DNA of 64,000 nt, from NCBI RefSeq assembly GCF_000702945.1, contig NZ_JNLE01000003.1, positions 3,395,501 to 3,459,500 on the forward strand, read 5' to 3'. Of the stretch, positions 55,739 through 64,000 are shown piece by piece; within the stretch, counting starts at the first letter, position 1, and every line of letters begins with the position of its first letter. The stretch comes from Clostridium sp. KNHs205. Its GTDB lineage: Bacteria; Bacillota; Clostridia; Lachnospirales; Lachnospiraceae. The notes under the pieces are model-generated. The model saw only the letters and a list, made by a program, of their open reading frames with translations. It ran no database searches and was not told the DNA's origin. The position numbers and the translations under genes were made by a program.

Positions 55739-56560
55739 ATGGAAAAAATCCTGACAACGATGAAACAAGATGTAGTAACTACCTTAGATAATATCTGGAA
55801 GAGTCTTATCAGCAGCGGCTTCGAATTTGTTATTAATATTCTGATTGCTTTAATCGTTATTTTTATTGGGAAGAAAGTTATTAAAGTGTTACTTGGAATG
55901 TTTGAAAAGGCATTTATAAGAGGAAAGATGGAAGCAGGAGTGAAAGGCTTTCTGCTGGCCTTTATCCGGGCAATCCTTTATATAATACTTACCTGGATCA
56001 TTCTGGTTCAGATCTTTGGAGTAAAAGATGCCAGCCTGGTTGCAGTATTAGGATCAGCAGGGTTAAGTATCGGTCTGGCTTTACAGGGCGGACTTTCAAA
56101 CTTTGCTGGCGGTGTGATTATCCTGCTGCTTCGCCCTTTCAAAGTTGGTGATAACATAACTCATCTGGGGAATGAAGGAAAAGTCATTTCCATAGATATC
56201 TTTTATACAAAAATGCTGACAGCGGATAACAGGCTCGTTGTTATGCCAAATGGTGCTTTATCCAATGCTAATATCGTAAATTCCACCAACGAAGTGAAAC
56301 GCAGACTTGATATTACGGTAGCTGTGGACCGCACAGAAGAGGTAGAACGGATCAGGATTATATTGGAGGATATTTTAGAGAAGAATAAATATGTAATAAA
56401 AGACGCCTCTAATTTAGTATTTATAAATAGTTTTGATGCCGGCAGCATCAGTATGGGAATCAGGGCATGGGTTAAATCGGAAGATTATTTCACCTGTAAA
56501 TGCGAACTTCTAGAGACCATAAAGAAGGAATTCGATGAAAAACAGGTTAAGATGGTATAG
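55739..56560 (+). CDS. MscS-type small-conductance mechanosensitive channel
   Basis: A 273-residue membrane channel that releases solutes on hypo-osmotic shock. There are three membrane helices, the third lining the pore (ASLVAVLGSAGLSIGLALQGGLSNFAGGVIILLLRPFKVGD, about 100-140), followed by the cytoplasmic beta domain. Its size and motifs match E. coli MscS. It follows glgB by 56 bp with no terminator between. AAAGGA is upstream of the ATG. Confidence 0.94.
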   Translation: MEKILTTMKQDVVTTLDNIWKSLISSGFEFVINILIALIVIFIGKKVIKVLLGMFEKAFIRGKMEAGVKGFLLAFIRAILYIILTWIILVQIFGVKDASLVAVLGSAGLSIGLALQGGLSNFAGGVIILLLRPFKVGDNITHLGNEGKVISIDIFYTKMLTADNRLVVMPNGALSNANIVNSTNEVKRRLDITVAVDRTEEVERIRIILEDILEKNKYVIKDASNLVFINSFDAGSISMGIRAWVKSEDYFTCKCELLETIKKEFDEKQVKMV

Positions 56561-56666
56561 AGATTTTGCCAGTATTTTAAGCACTTTTTAAACTTATTCA
56601 TAAAAAACTAAAAAAAATTCAAAAAAGGGCTTTTCTTTTTTATGAAAAAGTGGTATTTTATCTATA

Positions 56667-56722
56667 GGCAAAATTTATGCCGGAGCAAAGACGTTCCCAG
56701 CTTTTTTGGGGACGCTTTTTTT
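56667..56722 (+). promoter_or_regulatory. ANTAR-like two-hairpin antitermination leader of glnN
   Basis: Hairpin 1 (56667-56681, GGCA/TGCC stem) is immediately followed by hairpin 2 (56682-56697): GGAGC stem, hexaloop AAAGAC with A at position 1 and G at position 4, GTTCC. The 3' side of hairpin 2 is also the 5' arm of a terminator (CGTTCCC at 56692, GGGGACG at 56708) ending in T7. This mutually exclusive layout is that of leaders bound by ANTAR proteins. Hairpin 1 has a 7-nt loop without the expected A..G, which weakens the match. Confidence 0.6.
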
Positions 56723-56841
56723 ATACAAGTACTGGTGTGGATTACATAATTTTTTTAACGTATATGTACTGGTCTACTGTATTTGTATCCATAATAAATA
56801 TGTTAAAGAACAAAAATATAAATGTATGGAAGGAGATTTTT

Positions 56842-58947
56842 ATGGCAGAGAAATTGACTGAAATCTTTGGCGTTGATGTTTTTAATGAGGCAACCATGAT
56901 AGAACGTTTACCCAAGAAAGTTTACGCCGCTTTAAAGAAAACAATCAAGAATGGAGAGGAACTGGATCCTGCAGTAGCTGATGTTGTTGCTAATGCTATG
57001 AAGGACTGGGCAATCGAAAGAGGTGCAACCCATTATACCCATTGGTTCCAGCCTATGACAGGTATCACTGCTGAAAAACATGATTCCTTTATCAGCCCTA
57101 CTTCCGATGGTAAAATCATACTTGAATTTTCCGGCAAAGAATTAATCAAAGGTGAGCCCGATGCATCCTCATTCCCCTCCGGCGGATTAAGAGCAACCTT
57201 TGAAGCAAGAGGATATACCGCTTGGGATTGTACTTCTCCCGCTTTCTTAAGAGAAGATGCTTCCGGTGTTACCCTTTGCATCCCTACCGCATTCTGTTCC
57301 TATACCGGCGAAGCTCTTGATAAGAAGACACCTCTTCTTCGCTCCATGGAAGCAGTAAGCGATCAGGCAGTACGTTTACTTAAATTATTCGGACATGATG
57401 AAGTTAAATCCGTATCTTGCTCCGTAGGTCCCGAGCAGGAATATTTTATTGTAGATAAAGCAAAATACTTAAAGAGACCCGACCTTATCTTCTCCGGAAG
57501 AACCTTATTCGGAGCTCAGCCTCCTAAGGGTCAGGAAATGGAAGATCACTACTTCGGAAGCTTAAAGGAAAGAATTGCTGCATTCATGAAGGAAGTTAAT
57601 GAAGAATGCTGGAAGCTTGGTATCTTAGCTAAGACACAGCATAACGAAGTTGCTCCTGCACAGCATGAATTAGCACCTATTTATTCCACTGCTAATATTG
57701 CTACTGATCACAATCAGTTAGTAATGGAGACAATGAAGAAGGTTGCTAACCGTCACGGTCTTGTTTGCCTGCTTCACGAGAAGCCTTTTGCAGGTGTTAA
57801 CGGTTCCGGTAAACATGACAACTGGTCTATCGTTACAGATACCGGAAAGAATCTCTTAGATCCCGGAAAGACACCTCATGAGAACATTCAGTTCCTGTTA
57901 TTCCTTTCCGCTATCATCAAAGCTGTTGATGAGAATGCAGATTTACTTCGTCTTTCTGCTTCTAATGTAGGAAATGATCACAGATTAGGTGCTAACGAAG
58001 CTCCTCCGGCTATTATCTCTATCTTCCTTGGAGAGCAGTTGGAAGACGTTGTTAAACAGCTTGTTGAGACTGGTGATGCTAAGACCAGCAAACAGGGCGG
58101 TAAGTTAAATACTGGCGTTCATACACTTCCTGAATTAAAGAAGGATGCAACTGATAGAAACCGTACATCACCTTTTGCTTTCACCGGTAATAAATTTGAG
58201 TTCAGAATGGTTGGTTCCTCCATGTCCATCGCTGGTCCTAACACAACCTTAAATGCTATTGTAGCAGATGTATTAGGAAGATTTGCAGATGAGCTTGCTG
58301 GCGCAGCTGATTTCGATATTGCCGTGCATGACTTAATCAAGAAGACTTTAACAGAGCATCAGAGAATCATCTTCAATGGTAACGGTTACTCAGATGAGTG
58401 GGTGGCTGAAGCTGAAAGAAGAGGACTTCCTAATTTAAAATCCTTCGTTGAAGCAATTCCTGCTATGACTACTGAGAAAGCTATCAAGGTATTTGGTAAA
58501 TATAACATTTTATCAGAAGTTGAACTTCATTCTCGTGCAGAAATTGAATTTGAAGCTTATTCAAAAACTATCAACATTGAAGCAAAGACTATGATTGAAA
58601 TGGCAAGCAAGCTTTTCCTTCCGGCTGCTATCAAATATGCTACAGGCCTTGCAGGCTCCATTAATTCCATTAAGGCTGCAGTTCCCGATGCAGACGTATC
58701 CGTTCAGGAGAGTTTGTTAAAAGACACTTCTACACTTTTGGCTTCTGCAAAAGCTGCACTTGGTAAATTACAGGAAGTAGTAACAGAAGCTGCAGAAAAA
58801 GAAGGTCAGGATCAGGCTGTATACTTTAAAAACGTTGTATTCCCTGCTATGAGTACTTTAAGAACTCCTATTGATGAGCTGGAATTAATCGTTGATAAAG
58901 AGCTTTGGCCGGTACCTACTTACGGAGATTTATTATTTGAAGTATAA
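56842..58947 (+). CDS. glnN: Glutamine synthetase type III
   Basis: A 701-residue GlnN-type enzyme that makes glutamine from glutamate, ammonia and ATP, a dodecamer in related species. Markers are [67 protein letters not shown] and [20 protein letters not shown]. The length is typical for type III. ATG at 56842 has AAGGAG 7 nt upstream; the longer frame upstream reads through the leader. Codon use is strongly biased, suggesting high expression. Nitrogen control probably acts through the leader terminator. Confidence 0.96.
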   Translation: MAEKLTEIFGVDVFNEATMIERLPKKVYAALKKTIKNGEELDPAVADVVANAMKDWAIERGATHYTHWFQPMTGITAEKHDSFISPTSDGKIILEFSGKELIKGEPDASSFPSGGLRATFEARGYTAWDCTSPAFLREDASGVTLCIPTAFCSYTGEALDKKTPLLRSMEAVSDQAVRLLKLFGHDEVKSVSCSVGPEQEYFIVDKAKYLKRPDLIFSGRTLFGAQPPKGQEMEDHYFGSLKERIAAFMKEVNEECWKLGILAKTQHNEVAPAQHELAPIYSTANIATDHNQLVMETMKKVANRHGLVCLLHEKPFAGVNGSGKHDNWSIVTDTGKNLLDPGKTPHENIQFLLFLSAIIKAVDENADLLRLSASNVGNDHRLGANEAPPAIISIFLGEQLEDVVKQLVETGDAKTSKQGGKLNTGVHTLPELKKDATDRNRTSPFAFTGNKFEFRMVGSSMSIAGPNTTLNAIVADVLGRFADELAGAADFDIAVHDLIKKTLTEHQRIIFNGNGYSDEWVAEAERRGLPNLKSFVEAIPAMTTEKAIKVFGKYNILSEVELHSRAEIEFEAYSKTINIEAKTMIEMASKLFLPAAIKYATGLAGSINSIKAAVPDADVSVQESLLKDTSTLLASAKAALGKLQEVVTEAAEKEGQDQAVYFKNVVFPAMSTLRTPIDELELIVDKELWPVPTYGDLLFEV

Positions 58948-58980
58948 TTACACCAGCTAGAATATATATTCATCCAATAT

Positions 58981-59024
58981 GGGACTGCCGCTAAGTACAT
59001 AAGTGCTTAGAGGGCAGTCCCTTT
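58981..59024 (+). terminator. Intrinsic terminator after glnN
   Basis: GGGACTGCC pairs with GGCAGTCCC, with an inner CTAAG/CTTAG stem, then TTT. It is strong but has a short T tail. Confidence 0.8.
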
Positions 59025-59161
59025 AAATGTGTTATCTCCGGTCAAACGAAGGGGCATGATATATGGATTGCAAATTATTTTTTAGTGGTACTTGCATCAG
59101 GAGCAAATGTGATATATGATTTAGGTGTGCTATTCGTAGTTGCGAAGGAGGAAACTGGGGA

Positions 59162-60289
59162 TTGAGGGTAATAATCGTTGATGATGAGAAACATTCCATT
59201 GATTTACTTTGCTATTTTCTGAAAAAACATGAGGTGGAAATAGCGGCTGCCTATACCAATCCGCTACTGGCTTTAAATAATATAGAAATAGACAAACCCG
59301 ATATCTTGTTTGTCGATATTGAGATGCCGGAACTAAATGGACTAAAACTGGCACAAAGTATAAAAAGCCGTTTACCCGATGTTATAATTGTATTTATAAC
59401 TGCATTTTCTGAGTATGCAATTGAAAGTTTTCAGGTTCATCCAATGGATTACCTGCTAAAACCTGTTACAGACAGACAAATTACAAGGATGATGGACAGC
59501 ATTAAGAGACAATATATGCTTTTGACTTTGGAAAGGGAAAAGTGCAGCAGTAACCAGATATTTCAGATGAAGTGTTTTGGCAAATTCGAAGTAACCTGCA
59601 GTGGAAAAGAAGCAATGAAGTTTCCTACGACTAAGACAAAAGAATTATTGACTTATCTTATATGTAAGGCTAATAAAGCCATTTACCGGGATGAATTAAT
59701 GTCATTATTATTCACGGGAAAAGAGGGATTGGACCGGAATAATTTTTATGTGACAGTTTCCAGGCTGAAAGCTGCCTTGTGCAGTTATGGTATTGATGAA
59801 ACTTATTTTAAGTTTAATAAGGATTTTGAAGTATTTATAAAAAGAGGTATTTGTGATTTATATGACTTGAATGTTTTCGTAAGAAGCAACGGCATAATAA
59901 CAGAGGAGAACCTACAGGAGGCAGAACGGCTTACCGGAATGTACCATGGTGAGGTCTTTACCAATATGGATACAGACTGGACAAATGAAATCAGCGAATG
60001 GGTCGAAATTCAGATGGAAGAGATAATGCTCTCAATGGCCGAATACTATAAAAATGTATCTGCTGATAAATACGAGAGCATATTGAAAAAGCTGATAAGT
60101 ATTAACTCTTTGTCTAGCCGTGGTTATGAAGAATTACTGGGTTTCTACATAGAATTAGAAAAGAAAGAAAAATATAAATCACTTTTTCATAAATATGCCA
60201 AGATTATGAAAAATGATTTGAACCTGGATATAGATAAGCGTTTTGTTAAATATATGGATTTACAGATACAGGGGGAATTAATTGGCTGA
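59162..60289 (+). CDS. Response regulator with winged-helix and BTAD-type output
   Basis: A 375-residue regulator. The receiver domain (1-120) has Asp7/Asp8, the phospho-acceptor Asp52 in LFVDIEMPELNG, and Lys102 in DYLLKPV. It is followed by an OmpR-like winged helix (about 138-225: CFGKFEVTCSGKEAMKFPTTKTKELLTYLI) and a bacterial transcriptional activation domain (about 245-370), the SARP-like layout. The start is TTG at 59162, with AAGGAGG 11 nt upstream and no better start. No histidine kinase gene is adjacent. It lies upstream of a large secreted protein that it may control. Confidence 0.85.
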   Translation: MRVIIVDDEKHSIDLLCYFLKKHEVEIAAAYTNPLLALNNIEIDKPDILFVDIEMPELNGLKLAQSIKSRLPDVIIVFITAFSEYAIESFQVHPMDYLLKPVTDRQITRMMDSIKRQYMLLTLEREKCSSNQIFQMKCFGKFEVTCSGKEAMKFPTTKTKELLTYLICKANKAIYRDELMSLLFTGKEGLDRNNFYVTVSRLKAALCSYGIDETYFKFNKDFEVFIKRGICDLYDLNVFVRSNGIITEENLQEAERLTGMYHGEVFTNMDTDWTNEISEWVEIQMEEIMLSMAEYYKNVSADKYESILKKLISINSLSSRGYEELLGFYIELEKKEKYKSLFHKYAKIMKNDLNLDIDKRFVKYMDLQIQGELIG

Positions 60290-60362
60290 TTTTTGGAACC
60301 ATCAAAGCGTTAGATTTTAAGGTTAATGTATCATGAGAGATATAGTTTAGGGTATTTTTAAG

Positions 60363-60405
60363 TCCGTTAGGGATAGTTTGAAGCTATCCTTAACGGATTT
60401 TTTTG
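60363..60405 (+). terminator. Intrinsic terminator after the response regulator
   Basis: TCCGTTAGGGATAG (60363) pairs with CTATCCTTAACGGA (60384-60397), with a 7-nt loop and T7-8. The rest of the 261-bp gap holds an inverted repeat ATAGGC/GCCTAT (60412-60429) and a TATAAT box near 60455. Confidence 0.9.
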
Positions 60406-60550
60406 GGCTTATAGGCTATATGGCCTATGTAAGATTTTTGTAAGATATAATTGGTATAATATGTCGAAGCCTGTAGTATATATTATTTTTCTGTTGAATT
60501 GGCGGAATATATTTGTATGGGTTATCAGGAGAAAAGAAAGGAGAATGTGA

Positions 60551-63500
60551 ATGAAGAAAAGAAGAATTGCTATTTGCCTGATTATTGCCCTGCTGGTTGG
60601 ATTAATCTCAAATAGTCATGTTACTGTAAGTGCACAAACTGATACAAATCCGGCAGTTACTGTGACAGTCAACAAGAAAATCGATGTAGCCCTGGCTGTA
60701 GGAACTACAAATGTTGACTACTCCGGTTTTTCAAAAGATTTAAAAGCAAAATTATTAGAACTGGGGCAGATCCCTGCGGAGGATATTAATATATCTGAGT
60801 TGGAATCACAATCCGTAAGTACCAGCAACAGTAGCTTTAACTGGTGGGTTTATGATCATACTTTTGGATCACCGGTCATTAGCGATGCAGACCACAATTA
60901 TACAGAACAGACAGAAAGTAATAATGAACAGGGGAGTCACCCCTACTATAAAAATCTCAGTCATTTAGAAGCTACGAACAAGGGAGCAGATTTGTTCTTT
61001 ACAGGATATGGCTCATCAGCATACAAAGATTTTATGTATCTGGAGAACAGTGACCCTACTACGAAAACATTTCAGTTTGATATTGTAGAAAATGAAGCTT
61101 ACGATGCCTTGGATGGTGTGGGATTTTTGTTCAATACGACTATGACAGGTAATTACTCAGATAATACACAAAAGATGTCAGGTTATCTGTTATTCCTGCA
61201 GTATGGCCAGGATGGCAGAGGTCAGGAGATTGCCCTGTATAAATTTGATGATTTAAGTACGAAAGGCTTACATCATTTAAATAATCCAGGAATAATAGAT
61301 TCAGCTGGTTTTAAGAAACTGGCATCTTCTTCAGTTTATTCATCAAATGTTAAATACCGTAAAATTAAAATTGAAGCACAGCCTTCTAATGTTAAAGTAT
61401 GGTATAAAGGAAGTACAGCTGAAATTAAAGATGACTTAGATGATTCGAATATTGTAAGTTGGACCCAGAACGGAAACAATAATGGGGCTACTATGGTTGG
61501 TTTTGAAAAGGCTTCTTCTTTCGGATTTGGGCCTTTATCCAGTTACCGGGCACATGGTTGCAGTTTGCCCACCAGTCTGGCTTTAAAGAATCTTACAATG
61601 TCAACAGAAAAAGCAAAAACATTAAAGGAAGTTATCACAGAGCCTGAGTGGAATCCTAAAACTTCAAGATATATTGTTAATCTGAATGAGGAAGTTATCG
61701 AAGATCTTAATGATATTCAGACAGAGTACGAAATCATCAACCGTTTAAACAATGATGATGTTACATACATTGGCTGGGGTAGTGATACCAATGAGAAGCA
61801 GACAGAGGACTTTATTGGATTAAATGATTCAAGAGGCGGCTTTGTAAATGTAAATAATGTGGATACAGATACCTATGATAAGCAGATTACTGCCATTGCA
61901 GAAAAAATTCTGCAGGATAATCAGCCAAGACTGGTGTCAGATGAAGCAGGAGCAGCTTATGTACTAACTTCAGAAAGTGTACGGATTAATGTTAATGGGG
62001 CGTCAGCTACAGATACAGCCGATGAAAATTGGCCTGAAGGAAGATGGAAAATAGTTCATAGCATAGATGGCTTTAGTAATCCGGAAGGTATCTACAGTAA
62101 GAGCAATATTTCAATGTCAGACCTGAAGTGTGATTTTAGTCTGCCGGGTAAATATGAAATCTATTATGAAGGTGTGTTACTGCGTACCATAATAGCTCAC
62201 AGACAGCCCGTTGCTTACTTTACAGCTACTGTCAGCGGTCCTGCAATAACCGGTACTGCAGTAGAAGAACCGGGAGAGGAAGGTACTTCACAGGAAGCAG
62301 GAACTGCACCGGACATGGTTACCGTTGAGACAGTTGGAGATGTGACGGTTGCAACAGGTGCTGCTGTAACTTACAATGATTTATCATATGATCCAGATGG
62401 ATTCGGTCTGGATACCACTAAGACAGTCTGGAAGTACATTGATTTATCTGCTGAGAACCCTGCCTGGGTGATTTCAGCTTCACCGATTACAGTTATTGAA
62501 CCTGATCATCGTTATTTGGTATCACTGATTGTAACGGACTTAAATGGAGCTGTCAGCAGTCCTTATACCAGACAGATAAGTTACAGTTATAAATATTATG
62601 ATGAAGAAAAAGATTCATTGATTAAGCTCAGGCCATTTGCAGATTTCGAATTATCAGAAGCAACGCTGATAAAAGGAATTAAGAACACCCTTGTCTTAAC
62701 AGAGAAAAGTTATGATATTTATGGTGAAGAGGTCACTGGTACCTATACAGTGACAAGAAATGGTGTGCCTTTTGAAAAGGAAATTTATGCAGGAACTGTA
62801 ACAGGAAGTGCAATAACCAGCCAGGTTATTGACTTTAGCAGCGATCCGGCAGGAACTTACAAGATTAGTCTTAAGGTTACCAGTGTAAATGGTACTTCAG
62901 AAGTCTTTGCAAGAACTGTTGAAGTAATCGATGATAAGACTGCACCTGTAGCAGTAGCTAATGTTGCGGACAACGCAACGATAGGAGATAATAAAGTAGT
63001 ACTTACCTTTAAGGATGCAGGTGGCAGTGGATTAAAGTCCCAGATGGTCAGTGTTGATACAAGCTCTGAGATATCCGAAGAAACTGTCTGGCTGGCACCG
63101 GGCAGTGATCTTACACGTACCGTATTATTACCAGGAGTAGGAATATACTATATTCATTATGAAGCAATTGATAATGCTGGCAATATTGGTCAGGGTACTT
63201 TAGGACCTATTACTTATAAGGATTCTACCGGCCCGGCTGTAAGCAGCAATATACCTGCCGGCTCAACCATTGAGGTAGGAAAAGTAGTATTAACCTTTAC
63301 AGACAGCAGCGGAATTAAAAAGCAGAAGGTATATATCAGTACAAGTGCTGAGCCTGTAGTAACGGACGCAGAAGGTTGGTCTGAGTACAGCGAAGCGGTG
63401 CAAAGAGAAGTGAAGTTTAAAGAGAACGGTACTTACTATATCCATTATTATGCACAGGATAATGAAAAGAATACCACTACAGGAATTATCGGGCCTTTCA

Positions 63501-64000
63501 CCTATGCAGATATAACTGGACCTTCTGTTACCGCTAGTATCAGTAACGATGTAACCACCGGTGACAAAGAAATAGTTATAAGCTTTCATGACGAAGGAAG
63601 CAATGAACCAATTGCTTATAAAGTGATTATCACAAAATCCACAGAAACTCCTTCTGATACAGAAAAGTGGATTGAAGGCACAGCACCTGATGTTAAATTC
63701 ACCTTCCCGGAAGACGGGACTTATTATATCCATTATAAAGCAGTAGATGCAGCAGGCAACGAAAGCAGCGGATATTTAGGACCCTTTACTTATGTTGGTA
63801 CAATACCTTATATTGCAGATATCATATCACCTGTTAACGGCGAAGTAAATGCTTCTGTTAATACCCTTGTAAGCTTTAAAGCAAGTGAGAATGTTGTGAA
63901 AGGAAATGGATATCTAACAGTTTATAATTCCAACACCGGAAAGAAATATACAGATATCCACAGCAGTAACAATAAAGTTAAGGTTAATGGTAACAAAGTA
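60551..64000 (+). CDS. Large secreted repeat protein, 3' end outside window
   Basis: The frame is open for 1150 codons from ATG at 60551 to the right edge, so the protein is cut. AAAGGAG is 8 nt upstream. The signal peptide (MKKRRIAICLIIALLVGLISN) would be cut after VSA. Residues about 90-350 form a beta-rich domain that resembles a lectin-like module (FDIVENEAYDALDGVGFLFN, SFGFGPLSSYRAHGC). Residues about 560-790 include PKD-like folds (TYNDLSYDPDGFGLDTTKTVWKYI). From about 793 three tandem repeats of about 97 residues each end in YYIHY.A.D..GN...G..GP.TY, an Ig-like pattern. It is probably a cell-surface adhesin or glycan-binding protein; the C-terminal anchor is not visible. Confidence 0.85.
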   Translation, partial: MKKRRIAICLIIALLVGLISNSHVTVSAQTDTNPAVTVTVNKKIDVALAVGTTNVDYSGFSKDLKAKLLELGQIPAEDINISELESQSVSTSNSSFNWWVYDHTFGSPVISDADHNYTEQTESNNEQGSHPYYKNLSHLEATNKGADLFFTGYGSSAYKDFMYLENSDPTTKTFQFDIVENEAYDALDGVGFLFNTTMTGNYSDNTQKMSGYLLFLQYGQDGRGQEIALYKFDDLSTKGLHHLNNPGIIDSAGFKKLASSSVYSSNVKYRKIKIEAQPSNVKVWYKGSTAEIKDDLDDSNIVSWTQNGNNNGATMVGFEKASSFGFGPLSSYRAHGCSLPTSLALKNLTMSTEKAKTLKEVITEPEWNPKTSRYIVNLNEEVIEDLNDIQTEYEIINRLNNDDVTYIGWGSDTNEKQTEDFIGLNDSRGGFVNVNNVDTDTYDKQITAIAEKILQDNQPRLVSDEAGAAYVLTSESVRINVNGASATDTADENWPEGRWKIVHSIDGFSNPEGIYSKSNISMSDLKCDFSLPGKYEIYYEGVLLRTIIAHRQPVAYFTATVSGPAITGTAVEEPGEEGTSQEAGTAPDMVTVETVGDVTVATGAAVTYNDLSYDPDGFGLDTTKTVWKYIDLSAENPAWVISASPITVIEPDHRYLVSLIVTDLNGAVSSPYTRQISYSYKYYDEEKDSLIKLRPFADFELSEATLIKGIKNTLVLTEKSYDIYGEEVTGTYTVTRNGVPFEKEIYAGTVTGSAITSQVIDFSSDPAGTYKISLKVTSVNGTSEVFARTVEVIDDKTAPVAVANVADNATIGDNKVVLTFKDAGGSGLKSQMVSVDTSSEISEETVWLAPGSDLTRTVLLPGVGIYYIHYEAIDNAGNIGQGTLGPITYKDSTGPAVSSNIPAGSTIEVGKVVLTFTDSSGIKKQKVYISTSAEPVVTDAEGWSEYSEAVQREVKFKENGTYYIHYYAQDNEKNTTTGIIGPFTYADITGPSVTASISNDVTTGDKEIVISFHDEGSNEPIAYKVIITKSTETPSDTEKWIEGTAPDVKFTFPEDGTYYIHYKAVDAAGNESSGYLGPFTYVGTIPYIADIISPVNGEVNASVNTLVSFKASENVVKGNGYLTVYNSNTGKKYTDIHSSNNKVKVNGNKV
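62930..63795 (+). repeat. Three in-frame Ig-like repeats, about 290 bp each
   Basis: Within the large secreted protein, three units begin with DKTAPV, DSTGPAV and DITGPSV and end with GPITYK, GPFTYA and GPFTYV. They share the core YYIHY-A-DN-GN. DNA similarity is moderate, so they are old duplications. Confidence 0.85.

Overview
The window is low-GC Firmicutes DNA, most likely from a plant-polysaccharide-using clostridium of the Lachnospiraceae. This rests on AT-rich intergenic DNA, strong AAGGAGG ribosome sites, the YqeG-aroK-aroQ-efp and serC-serA-DUF1015 gene orders, a type III glutamine synthetase, an SLH-anchored surface protein, and sugar ABC importers lacking their own ATPase. The genus cannot be fixed from sequence reading alone.

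Layout. 1-3.7 kb: 3' end of an EF-G paralogue, a 54-residue protein on the other strand, and a YgiQ-type radical SAM protein with a basic repeat tail. 3.7-20 kb: a carbohydrate locus containing a ROK sugar kinase, an LplB/LplC/LplA-type ABC importer, a PHP-fold hydrolase, a 60-residue protein, an uncharacterised probable (alpha/alpha) barrel protein, a GH38 alpha-mannosidase, an AraC regulator, a GH105 unsaturated-uronyl hydrolase and an MFS transporter. Three promoters here (glcK, ABC operon, GH105-MFS) share the same architecture of RCAA half-sites 9 bp apart, placed at nearly the same distance from the -10 box. I read this as an AraC-controlled regulon for a uronic-acid/mannose glycan. 20.3-29.4 kb: a class I glutamine amidotransferase-like peptidase and an aldose epimerase on the minus strand, then a LicT antiterminator, beta-glucoside PTS, GH1, HPr and enzyme I operon. 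The HPr has Lys at position 46 instead of the regulatory Ser.

29.5-31.9 kb: YqeG phosphatase, shikimate kinase, dehydroquinase and EF-P. 32-38 kb: a loose set of accessory genes (secreted protein, HslV-like Ntn hydrolase, DUF998, EFR1 ferredoxin, SdpI-like, HExxH protease, GNAT, half-size EamA). 38-47 kb: pepT, ilvD-ilvB, serC-serA-DUF1015. 47-56.6 kb: an SLH protein, a membrane-anchored beta-propeller gene with an apparent frameshift near its start, manA, DUF624, glgB and an MscS channel. 56.6-64 kb: glnN behind an ANTAR-like antitermination leader, a response regulator with a BTAD-type output, and a large secreted repeat protein cut by the right edge.

Several intergenic regions carry unusual structure: three unrelated tandem arrays (15 bp x 9, 16 bp x about 11, 35-36 bp x about 10 with a palindrome in most units), a 207-bp imperfect palindrome at 16.4 kb, and a 42-bp near-identical leader present in inverted orientation in front of the peptidase and PTS genes, 2.6 kb apart. 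I saw no rRNA, tRNA, transposase or CRISPR array.
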